A stretch of 64,000 nt of DNA. Source: Chrysaora quinquecirrha. Lineage: Eukaryota > Cnidaria > Scyphozoa > Semaeostomeae > Pelagiidae. The stretch covers positions 572,737 to 636,736 of the forward strand of contig JACTAT010000012.1 in assembly GCA_014526335.1 (NCBI GenBank), in the 5' to 3' direction. The notes below the pieces were generated by a model. That model saw nothing but the letters and a program-made list of their open reading frames with translations. It searched no databases and was not told the DNA's origin. Position 1 is the stretch's first letter. Every line of letters starts with the position of its first letter. The translations under genes and the position numbers were made by a program. This document shows, one piece after another, positions 12,801 through 24,800 of this stretch.

Positions 12801-15800
12801 TTCCGTATTTCCGTATTGTGACTGTAGGATCTTTTCTGCATTGGATGAATTGATTACTTTTCAGCATTGATTACTGTTCAACATCGTTAATCTGCATTGA
12901 TTACTGTTCAGCATTGATCACTGGGATGTGTGGCCGAATATATAGTTTTTGACAAATAAATGTTATCTTTTTTACAGTCTCAAACGATGAAGCTTCTGGT
13001 GATCTTATTAACCATTAAAATAAAATCAATCATATAAAGCAATTTATGTAATTGGTGAAGACGAATAATACAGCTCATCGGTCAAAAATTTCATCTTTAT
13101 TCTTGCAATAAGGCCAAAAATTACATCTGTATTCTTGAACCTTTCAATTCAACGAAAACGAAAAAAAGCACTTACATTTCGTACTCTTCAACGCAATTGT
13201 CATTATCCTGATCTAGTTCTTGTTGGTCTTCTTTCTCGTATTCCTCGTGCTGTTCTTCAGTTTGAGGCATGTCCCGAATTTCTCCTTTCGAGCGAAAACT
13301 CAACTTCAAGATCATAGGTGGGAATAACATACACAAAAATGTCTAAAAAAACAGAAAAATACGGAAAGGTTAAGCACAAAGATGACGAAGTGCATCCGAT
13401 AACACAAGGAAACGTAAACATCCCAATACGTTTGTCACTGCTATTTGAATAAGCTACATTTATATTGAATGAATTATATAAATACCTTGAGTGAATGATA
13501 TGTTCTAAAGGACATTGCACCAGCCCACATATCGTTCAGCAATTCTTGGCAACAAGAATGTGCCACAAATATTTCATGTTGTGAGTTCACTGCTAGGTTC
13601 AAACAAGTAGAACATCCCCAATTTGTTAGCTCGTAGGTTAGAAGCTTACTCGAGCGCTTTTCATCCGTCAAGAAGCATTGGTCAAGAAGTCGAACCGCCA
13701 GAGTTTGAAATTCACTGAAATGACGAATAGTGAGAAAAGCATTCGGAAATGCGTAAATTCAATTTTATGAGCTGCTCATACATTAAATCAGCTGTAAAGT
13801 TTATTCAAAATTGGTGGTATGGCTAAGGCCTAGTTCATGCGTTGAAGTTATGCCGCAGCAAATATTATTCAGTTGTAAATCTTTATGTTCGACCTTGCTC
13901 CACCATAGCTGCGGCATTGGATTCATGGGTCGAAGTTGACTCAGTTGAAGGTGCAGTTACGGCGTTTTATGCGGCAGAGCAGCTGAAGTAATGGTGCAGT
14001 TGTGGCGCAGTAAGAATAAACTACAGTATAGGTTTGATACGTCACAGTTATGCCGAATAGAATGGACACTGGAATTCTACATTTGGAATTTTCCACAGCT
14101 CGGTTTTCATTTGCTGCGGCATAACTTCAACGCATCAAATAGGCGCAAGTACTCAAACATTAAACAAGTCATTAAACAAGCACTTTAACCCAACTCCTAT
14201 CCGAAATTTCAATTTCAATAGACAAGATCGGCTAAAGTTGTTTACACCCATTTCAGGTCACATGGTCATAACTTATAGGTATCAATGATTTGTTGTCAAA
14301 TTCAGAGCTCGAACAACGCTGTTCATGGCATTAATTCCCCCCTCAGGGGTAATATCAATAACCAAAACCCTGTCAGGAAGTTGGGCGTTTGTGCATCAGC
14401 CAAATGAGATGGCCTCCAAAGGGCTTCTGGAGCGTATGCATTACCCTTATATGGCCCTTGATCCTCTAGCCTATAAGCCCCTAAGCGGCCCTTAAAGTCA
14501 GTTACTGGGACAAAGAAAGAATCTCCGGCAATCTGGATACACCCCTTCTGCCCCCGGCCCTCAAGCATCAGTTATCCGTTAACTTCCTGACCACAACAAA
14601 CACTTTATAGTCGGTGGCTAATGCACCTTGCTCACCATTGAAGTGGCAAACGAGAGGAGTAGCAGGAGAAAACGAAGGTTGAAGATGCCTTGAAAAGTCA
14701 AATTGGCAGAATAAGCACTATCCAAGGGGAGGGAAAGAAGGGCAAATTGAAAACGACTGTACACCGAGCACTGTTGTTATTGAATGAGGAAGATCTGCCT
14801 CGTGCTTGCCAATTTATCTATTTATCTACTGATCATCCAGGACATTGTCCCGAACCATGTACCCTTCCCATCATCCATAGCAGGATCCCTTTCGGGGGTA
14901 ATTGACTGAGATTTAACCCCCAGGCTTAAATCTAAATAAAAATTTAGAATTCAATTAAAAGGAAAAGCTTCTCAAGAGAATGACCATGTGACCTCAAACG
15001 GGTATAAATAGCGTTAGCCGATTTTGTCTATGGAGGGTTGGAATAGGAAGGACAATTTTTAAAGAGCTCATTTGCGGAAAGAGAACGATTGGAAATCACA
15101 TGATACATCTGAAGCGAGAGTGATGAAATAATGTAAACATTTCAAACAAACATGTTTTGTTACGCCTCTTGCCTTTGACCTCTGATCATGTAAACGTCAT
15201 GTAGAAGTGTTGAAAAGATCACTTACGCTCCGTTTATATTCAAGGATTCAATGATGTCATCTTTCAGATCGCGTTTTTTTGCGTAAGACGCCATTGACAA
15301 GTACAGTTTGCAGGCAATCAGGGCCTTCGCCATTGCTTCTTCGCCAGTTTTCCAGAAGAATAGTGCCATTTTCTGCATATTATTGAGAACTGCCCATACG
15401 AAGAGTTCGTTAAAAGGGCGTTCAAAAGTTTGCATAAGACCATGACTTGCTCCAAACGGATCCATAGAACTTATTACGTTTGTATCAGTGCCATCATCGC
15501 AATCGACTCTCAAACATGTAAGTCTTGAAAAGGCATCACGAACGTCACACAGGCGTATTGCTCCAGATTTACACTAAAAAAAAAACTTGACTTTAGAGAG
15601 TAAACATAGGGGCCCTATGGGCATGTTCGAAGAACGACTCTGGTTGAATATAGCTATTTCGGTCAAATGATGAAATATGTTCATCGGTATGCACAACGAT
15701 GACGATAATGATTATGGTGATAATGGTGGTGGTTATGATGATGATGTTGATGAACAAGATGATCATGATGCTGGTTGGTAGGGGTGATTGTGGTTGTATG

Positions 15801-18800
15801 GTGGGTATGGTGGTGGTGGTAGAGGAGGTTGTGGTGCTGAAGGGGTGGTTGTGGTGGTTGTGATAGGGGTGGTCGTGGTGATGGTTGTAGGGGTGGTTGT
15901 GGTGGTGGTGATAAGGGTGGTCGAGGTGATGGTTGTTGGGGTGGTTCCGGTGGTGGTGATAGGGGTGGTCGACGTGATGGTTGTAGGGCTGGTTGCGGGG
16001 TGCTGAAGGGGTGGTTGTGGTGGTGGTGATAGGGATGGTCAAGGTGATGGTTGTAAGGTTGGTTGTGGTGGTGGTAGCGTTCCTTTAGATGTTGCACACC
16101 GTCAATGGTGGTGATGGTAATCATGATGATGATGATTATTATTATTATTATCATTATTATTATTATTATGATGATTTTCATCGTGAGGATAATAATAATG
16201 ACGATTTGTTTTGAAAACTGTTTTGAAATTGCCGCTCTTTGGCAAAACTCTTTGATAAATGTTGAGAATGCCTGAAATGTCATTTACCAAAGCAAGGTGG
16301 CAATTTTCCAGTTCCATTTAGTAAACAAGGATGAGTCAATTGTCACATGACCCCAGATTGACAAAAGTGCTTGCAGGCCGAATTGTGAACAGCTAACCGC
16401 AAATTGCGCATAAATGGCCGAGACAATGGCCCTAATGGCATTATTGAGATGCTTATACTATTGTTACACGTTTTTCATTGTTCAAGCGTTGGTTAGTGTG
16501 TGAGTGAGTTAGTTAGTTAGTGACACGCCACCCCACACCAATGTGTTCGAAATTCTTCGAACACAAAAATACAACTGCTGTAAAATAACTGCAATAGAAG
16601 AAGTATAACTAAAGCCGTCATGCTATTAATTTCAACATTAACAACATGATGTTTTCTGTGGGATGTTCTTTTAACTGGACTCCACGACCTCACGACCCTA
16701 GACCATACGACCCTACGACCTCACGACCATACGACCCTATCAACAGAAACTTTCAACTCGACATAAACTGGTACCATTCCATTCTGTAAATACTGCATGT
16801 GGTAGAAATTGGCGAATATCTATGAGCTTTGTATTTTCTATTTCCTCTGCTTTCATTTTGAAATTATTCAAGCACAGTAGTCCTAATAAACTGTCTTGAG
16901 GGGGACTGTGTCTAAAATTAGAGTACGACAATGAAAACAAATATTTTGCACTTTAAAAAATAATTTGATTGACACATGTCAATATTCCTCAGTTTGCAAA
17001 GTCTCGATTGCATTTTTATGAATAGTTCCGATAGATATTAACCCACAAGAACGTGTAAAGATTCGACCATCGCAGTTTGTTCAAGTTAAGGTCCCAATTT
17101 TTGGTCTCTGTAGACTTTGTATTAGATATTGGTTACAGGATTATCAATCGAGCAACTCGATTCTGTAATAGTTTGAGGTTTCAAATTTTGGCTATCCCAA
17201 AGTTTCACAATTTCTACAACGGTTTAACAATATACCTCGATACACCTTACACAACGGGTTTTTCGGCAAAAAACATTTTGTAATAGATCATAAGCCTACT
17301 GCACGAGATAACGTTCATCGTACACTATTGCTCTGGTCCTTTAAGTCAAAGCTTCGGTACACCATCAAATCTAGGTATTTGTATATTCAACGTCCTAATA
17401 ACCAGAGTCACCAATTAAGAACAACGAAGATCCAGCAGTTTTGTTTGCAAACTTCGGATGGAAACAGAAATCAGAAATTAGATTTTCAGTTTTTTCTCGA
17501 ATGGTCAAGTTCATTGTAGAGGGTTAGATTTACGTTTCTATGCTTATTGACGACGTTTCTATGCTTATTGACGAGTTACGACTGGTATCCTCTGCACACA
17601 TAGTAAACATTTCTTTTGTGATACATCAAGGAAGGTCATGAATGTAAATAAGGCCTTGATAAACACCACAATGTATGTGTTCAGACTTAAATCAAACCCC
17701 ATCTCTTAAGGTCAGTCTCTAAAGGGGAATCTTGATGGCTTTACGCCTGTGGAGAAGCAAGTTCCTGGCTACATTAGCAGTGACTTCCTGGCTGGGCTAG
17801 CAATGACACTTGTCTCAGAAAGAGTGTTCAGTAGCTGAAGCCTGTCTGGTATGCACGCTGCATTCCTCTCCGTTGGGAGAAGACGAGGCAAGATAGCTGG
17901 TCAGATGAACAGCTTGAGCCTCATATGTCAGTTGAAGCTGAATGAGCATTGTGTTTTCAAACTAATCAGTTTTCAGCAGGAAACTGAAGAGTCCAAGTGA
18001 AAAAACGAACTCTTTCTGTCTATACAGAGCCGGCTTTTTGGTTTTGCTGTGCGCTGATTCCGAAACACGGAGATGAAAGGAGGATCTAGCTCTCCCAATT
18101 ATATGAAAACAATCCTCGTTGTAATTTTCTGCACATAACGAGCAATTAAATTAAATTTATAACTAACTAGCTAGCTTTCTATCTTACCAACAAATTTGGA
18201 CACAATAGAACTAGCGAACTGCCTGATTAATGTACAGAAAGAAGCAAGGCCCCTGGGTCAGGTTAGAGCCAGGGCCTTGCTTATTTCACTTCCAAAGCTC
18301 CCTGTCGACGGCTATGATATGCACGAATCACGTTTCAAATTTAGTTACATCCATTACTTATGGTCTACTCATCTTGGAAAATTGCAAAACCCGGCGGGAT
18401 ATTGATCTCGGATAGCTTTATTTACCTTTATAAGATAAGTCGCCCGAGGAGCCCTTCTCTTGGAATTGTCAACTTCCAATTCTTCAGAAATTTTTAGCTT
18501 TTCCGAATCGTATGGTAAATTTTGTCCTGTCACAGAATCATGTTTGATATCTAGAGTTGCGGATGGGTTGTTGTCTAGAGTTGCGAAGTGGTTGCACCGT
18601 TTGACGAAAGTTGTGGGGACGGACGAATGTTCGTAGGAACATACTATCTGAAGTACAGCCTACGTACCTGGCTAGGCCCCAGAACGACAATTCGTAAATA
18701 TCACACAATCCTTGTGAATGGATGGCAGAACTTTTCGAGTGCTAAAACCAACTTTGGGTTGGCAGCAGCGAAAACAATCGGCATGGTCTTTTTTACGGCA

Positions 18801-21800
18801 TTTTTAGGTCAATAGGGAATTTTGCGGGCACTTTGCGGACAGTACTTCTTATCAGCTGAAAAACTTGCGATCTTCTTGCAGAAAAAAGCCAAAATAAAGT
18901 CCTCATGGAAGTAATTTTCAATATAAATGGCCTTTATTTTGTCCAGTTCCGAATCGAACTGAGTTTTAGAGCAAATCATAAGCTCGCCATGAACAGTTTT
19001 CATTAAAATTTTGGTCATTTACAGGCGCGTAGCTACTCCAGGGGTGTGGGGGTGTCACCTCCTCCCAATATTTCCAAAATATTGAGAAAATTCGGGCAAT
19101 TTTTCGAAAACATCTTAATTATGGAATTAAACGTAGATGCTTATTTTTTCTGAGATTCTAATTGCAGTTTCAACAAGTTAGCATGCAGAAAATAACAGAA
19201 ACGAATGATCCATTGAAATAGAAATTTTTCCAATTCGTATCGAATTAGAAATTCCACTCTCTGTTCAAATTCGAATTGAATTGAATTTTTGATTGAATTG
19301 AATAATTACCAAAAAAGATGCCTGAAGTTGCAGTTTAGGCCATAGTAAACAAAGCAAACCATGAATTCGCAGCCAAGAAAAAGAAAACATCGTCAAAGTC
19401 GATTGCGATTGCTAAAGAACTATCTAAGAAGTCGCATGTTGATGGAAGACTGGACGAGCTTATGAGTTTGTATTGCGAAAGGGACATAACTGACGATTTG
19501 GATATGTCAGAGCTTGCCAGTCTGTGGGTCACTGCTAAGTCACGCAGAATCACCTTTAAGATATAAAAACGCTTTTAAAACTCTTAAGAAAAAACAAATT
19601 ATTCATTCATAGTTAAGTTTTCATCAAATTTATCGTTTATTGAATTTTCAGGACTTATGGGAAAGGAGAAAATTCGGGCAAAATTAATTGACCCTCCAAC
19701 ATTTCAAGTATAAATACGCCCCTTGAAGGCAGAAAAGGGTTTTACCTAATCAGCAAGATTGTTTACAGTTTTCGAAAAACCAACCATAGAGCTCCATTCG
19801 GGAAAGTTTGGTTTTCTGTCATAATGAAAAAAGCTGATGCGAATACAATACATGCGATCTTCTTGCAAAAACAATAAAAAATATCGTGCCTTTTTCAGTT
19901 AGAATTGATCTTATTTTGTCCAATTCCACACTGTGCCAAGTTTTAGAGCGATTCATATACGCAATCCTCTTAAATGGATGGTAGTACGATTGGTACAGTA
20001 GACACAGATTGCGTACCTACCACACAAAAACACTGTATGAATTCTCGTTCCGGTGGGATGCCAGATACTTAGGTCGTGCTCGCTAGAGATTAGGAGATAG
20101 GTTAAAACAGCACTTTCCTACTAATGTCCGTAGGTCATCGAGTTAGTTTATAAATAGTTTATCAAAAAGAAATGGTACAAATAACATTATAATAAATACA
20201 CTACAAACACTACAAAGTTTATCTCTTGTCTGTATTTGTCGATTTTATTGCTTATAAAAAAAAATGTCCGTCGGCACAATTTTCACAAGGAGAGCAACCA
20301 ACCCGCGAGTCAAAACATGATTCTGTGAGGAAAACACTTACTTTATAACTCAACATATGCAGAAATAAAATCTAGGATTGCATTCAAATCGTTGGCAAAG
20401 CAAGATCTTAATTCCGTTTAGCAGTTTTGGAATCAGTGCACATAAAAACCAGAATGCTTCTTCAGCGCAGACAGAAATTCTTTGTTTTTTAACATGGACA
20501 CTTCAATTAGTTCTAAAGTCTTTTCGCCCCGATTCTGCACCTTAGAGAAAATTTTCCAAACGAAAGCTATAATAATTGTCATAGGAAATTTTCAATTCAT
20601 CAAGATATAAATTAACTCCTTCGAAAAACAACGTGTAAATCCAAAGGTAATCGATCAACTTCACTTCTTAATATCTTATCTCAAACTGTGTTAAGTCGCT
20701 TTCTTGATTTAACACCGCCCTATTTCGCCATTAGGCCATTTCATACAAGGCAATTCAACTCAATGTTAGAATACCTTGGTATTTTGTTGTTATTTGGAGT
20801 TATCAACGTTTATGCCATTAACTTACGACTAACGGCGAATTGAGCGACATCTTTAACAACCTACTTCCGACATTTATCGCTGTTCTGTGCACCATAGCCA
20901 AATATATTGTGTCAAGTTGTTACAAAACTTTTGTCGGATTAAGTTGATGGAGAAAAGGAGAAAACAATTAAAACAAAGTTGAGAGCGGAAACAGAAGCGA
21001 GATTTCTAAGTTTACTCGCCGTTCTTCGACAGGTACTCCAAAAAAACCTTATTACGACAAATTTAGACAAAAATGCCACATTTTTCAAACTATAAACAAC
21101 ATAATTAGCGTCAATTAACATATTCGCGGACTTCTTCGGATCATTTTAGGCCAAAGCCCTTTATATCTCGCGATAGGTCAGCAATTTGAGAATTAGGTGA
21201 AGTTTGTTTGGGTGCCGAATCGGGGCGACATGACTCTATTTGTCTTCCCACTGTATCCTGAAAGCTGATTGCTTTAAAACAGAATGTCAATGCGGTTTCA
21301 CTTCCTGATAGGTGTACTTCGATATGCATCAGGGTATGAATTCTGCCTTTTTTAATCGTATCATTCTGTTCTGGCGTTTATACACTGAGGAGTGTCAGAC
21401 AAAAAACATTCAAGTATGTCCAAGAATAATTCCACCTTCTCTTTCGCAATTTTGATATGTCATTCAACAAAAATGCAATCCCCTAGTGCCACGGTAAAAA
21501 TTTTGCTTTTCCCACATTCTATCTGAATTTGTTGACACAGCTGGTATAATTTCTAACCCGCTTGCACCTAGACAGAAATTTGAGTGATGCTGTTGCTTTG
21601 AGTTCATCACAGCTTCACTCTTGGATGACAGAAAATCGAAACAAAACTGACCAGAATGGAGATCTGTATTTGGTCCCTCAAACACTAAGAACAAACTCAC
21701 TGAAATGCTGAAACTACTTTCTGCCCTTGCTTGTCAAGATAAATTCCTTTACCATTACAATAAATGCAAAAACGTAAATTGTGATTCTCATTCCGTTGAG

Positions 21801-24800
21801 AATGACCAAACTTTAACCGAAGCTTAACAGAAATTCAACAAATAAAAGAAAAATATATCTAAATATATTCAACTTACCTTGTCAACACCAAGAAGATATT
21901 TCAACATACTTTTACCCTTTATGCTTCTCTTTTGAAAATAAAAGAAATCAAGGTAAGCATGTTATTCGTTACTCAGACAGATGTTGCATTTCTAAGACGA
22001 AATTTGTTTCTTTACACAAGTTTAAAGGTTAGTGACATACGTTAGAGTCGACCAGGTTTCAAGGATGCAAGTTGAATCTTTGGGGCCAATATTTGGCTCG
22101 AAATTTGATTGGCTATTCAAACAATCGGAATGTTTCAGTGCATGCACATTACCGAACAGAAGTCGTGCAACATGCAGTGAAAACCGACTAAGCTAAAAGC
22201 GTGTTTATATCAACGCTGACAAATATTCACAACATTTATTTTATTTTTGTGCTTAAGTTGGAATACGTTGGGTGGTGGTTAACCTCCATGAGAGCTCCAA
22301 AAACCATTCCACGAAAGTAAACATCCTACCATACATGCAATAACCATCACCTTTTTACTTTTATGCATAGAAAAAATAAAAAAATAAAACGTTATTCTGG
22401 CATGCATAAACAAGGTCCAAATCGGCAGAAAATTCAGACGATTGGTTTTTTTATTTTATTAAGAGTTTATTTGGCCTATTTAGACTCTACATCATAGCGA
22501 TAGAATCGACTTACAACGCAATAGAGTCCCTCCAGTCGATCTTTAGTAAGAAAACTCCCCATGTTTACACCATGTTCAAGAAGCAACTCTACGAACTCAG
22601 TTCTATCTTTTTCTAAGGCCTCTTTTATTGCGTGTTCTAAAGAAGAAAGCTGTGGGAAAAGCACAAATAAGTTGTCAATGTGATACAAAATCGTGAATAG
22701 AGAACAAAGAAAGATTCTTGATTACCATGGATAAATTCGCATACTTCTACAAATAAGCTCAATGACAAATTCATACGCTAAGATAGCTAACACTCCATAA
22801 AATCTTCCTTCGTAACTCCAATTGGGAACATTTGTCCCGGCAGATACTTCCCATGTAAACGCAAGCTGAAAATCATCCTGGCTAGGCGGGATATCTCGTC
22901 TCATGTGAAAAGGCCCTTAGGACTCAAATAAACTTTCAAACTTCGTCAATTTCTCGACCTCTATTATTAAATTTTGATAAAATTATGCAAGTTGGAGAAT
23001 TTCAGGGCCAAAAGAACCGACCAATATTCGCGATGTTGAAATGCACTCTATTTCCTATTATAAAATTATTCTCTTGCTGACCGTAATCATTCAGACACTT
23101 CGATACTTGTAAAGTATTTTATTCATATAACGAAATAGGTATTCCCTTCTGTGCCGTATTCTCAGTCAAAAACGTTTAGTAGAAACTATTAAAAATTATA
23201 CATGTTAAGGTTGTGATCTGTTATTCGTAAAAGATACTTGAAAATATGTCATAGATGAATGGCCCCGTTTCCATTCTTTACATTTCAAGAGCTCTGCATC
23301 AAGTAAATTTTTTAGTCGTTATGCTGGGAAAAATGTTTCACAAAGCACCTTCCCCTGTACCGATAGATTAAGTGCGACAGGACAGAACGTGGTCGTAAAA
23401 GACGAAGAAGTAGCTACAGTTTTGAGAAACGTTGGCACTAATCATGACATATGATGTCTGACATGACATATTTTGCAAACGGAAATAAAAGGTCACTCAT
23501 ACGCAGGCTCGTAGATGAGGGTCATTTCAGAGTCTAGTGCTTATTGTTCATAGGGGTCATAAGGTTCATAATGTCCGAGAGGAATTTCACTCTTCAAAAG
23601 GGTGTACGAGAGTTTTATAAAAACCATAGGATTTCCAAGGGATTTCTGTGATACAATAGGCAATTTAGCAAGAGTGTATCAGATTTTCAAGGAACGAATC
23701 ACCCGTCGATAATGTCCTAGAGTATGGTTAAAATGCTACTTCTTGCTGTCCTCTTACGCTCGTGTTGAAAATTGCATTTAATGATGCATTAAAAAACATC
23801 AAATTGCCATATAAGCAACACTTTTTAAATCACTTCTAATATGAATAAAAGAACTAAAAAATCAATTCCATGCCTTTATCGGGCAACAAAAAAGCTGTCA
23901 AACTTTCATAAAAGCAAATCGAACTTACAGGTGTACTATTACAAGTTTTCATTCACCACGGAAACGCCATTATAAATGGAATTAAAAATTTACCACTTTA
24001 TTTCTGCCGTAATCACCAAAATTGCTGGAATTTCTTACTCACTCTTTGATACTCAAAACGACAGATTCGCGAAGAGAACAATGAATAACTGGATTATTTT
24101 GGCTTAAACAATACACTGGGATTGGTTTGCATCATCACAAATAATAAATGGCCCACTCCATAAACTCCTTATAACTCGCAAGTGACGGGCTGACATCCTA
24201 ACAAAGTCCTCACCCAATGAAATATCTAAGAACTTCCGGTCACAAACTAAAAGATTCTTTCAACAGTTGAAATCTCAAAATTTTAACAAATTCAGAAGCG
24301 ACCGTATTTGTTAGATTTCATAAAAGTATATTTGCACTACGCAACGCAGTCTTAAGACAAATAGGCCCAACCAAGTGATATGGCTCATAGTATTCCTTTT
24401 TGGACATAGTATAGACTGCATAGACTTGAGCAAAAGAGCAAGAAAGATGAAGGCAACAGACTTACCGGCCATTTTAGGTCGTCAGAGAATATCTTTGATC
24501 GAGCTATATCTGCTCTGTTCCATATCAAAGCAAGCTTCAACTGCTCTTCGGGAGAAGCACTCTTGCCTAAAATTTAAGCAGAATACGGCTCAGGAAAACC
24601 TTCAAGAAAATTATAATGCAAAAGTTGTTTGTTAGCTCAATCAAGTTTTCTTGCAAAACTATTGAGGGCATGTGAAGAATACGAGGGCTTAAACCTTGGA
24701 GCTAGCGCCCAATAACGAAGCATCTTACAGGTCACAACCTGATAACCCGATAAAGGTTTGTGATGTTATGGAGCCACACTTTACAAAATGTTACTTTATA

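Larger units (their letters stand above)
17930..19018 (-). mobile_element. Penelope-like element fragment, interrupted
   Basis: Minus-strand copy, degenerate. From 19018 down it encodes the connector that also precedes the endonuclease in the better copy at 39.3 kb ([14 protein letters not shown]). 18760-18540 matches the GIY-YIG part of that copy but with stops (KDCV kept). Then about 370 bp of unrelated sequence is inserted (about 18143-18510), and 18142-17930 matches its 3' tail. It sits in a TRPM intron in the same orientation as the gene. Confidence 0.75.

Noticed and set aside
15681..16283. 200-codon His/Pro/Asn-rich minus-strand frame, the second-longest in the window
   Set aside because: Generated by a 48-bp minisatellite (multiple of three). 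No start context, domain or splice logic, and it lies in a TRPM intron.
16740..16940. Minus-strand frame preceded by a good acceptor (tctaattttag), considered as the missing TRPM exon
   Set aside because: The only open phase does not match either neighbouring exon and the sequence does not resemble any TRPM segment.
24375..24635. 86-codon plus-strand frame
   Set aside because: Antisense to the clearly conserved TRPM exon at 24466-24566.
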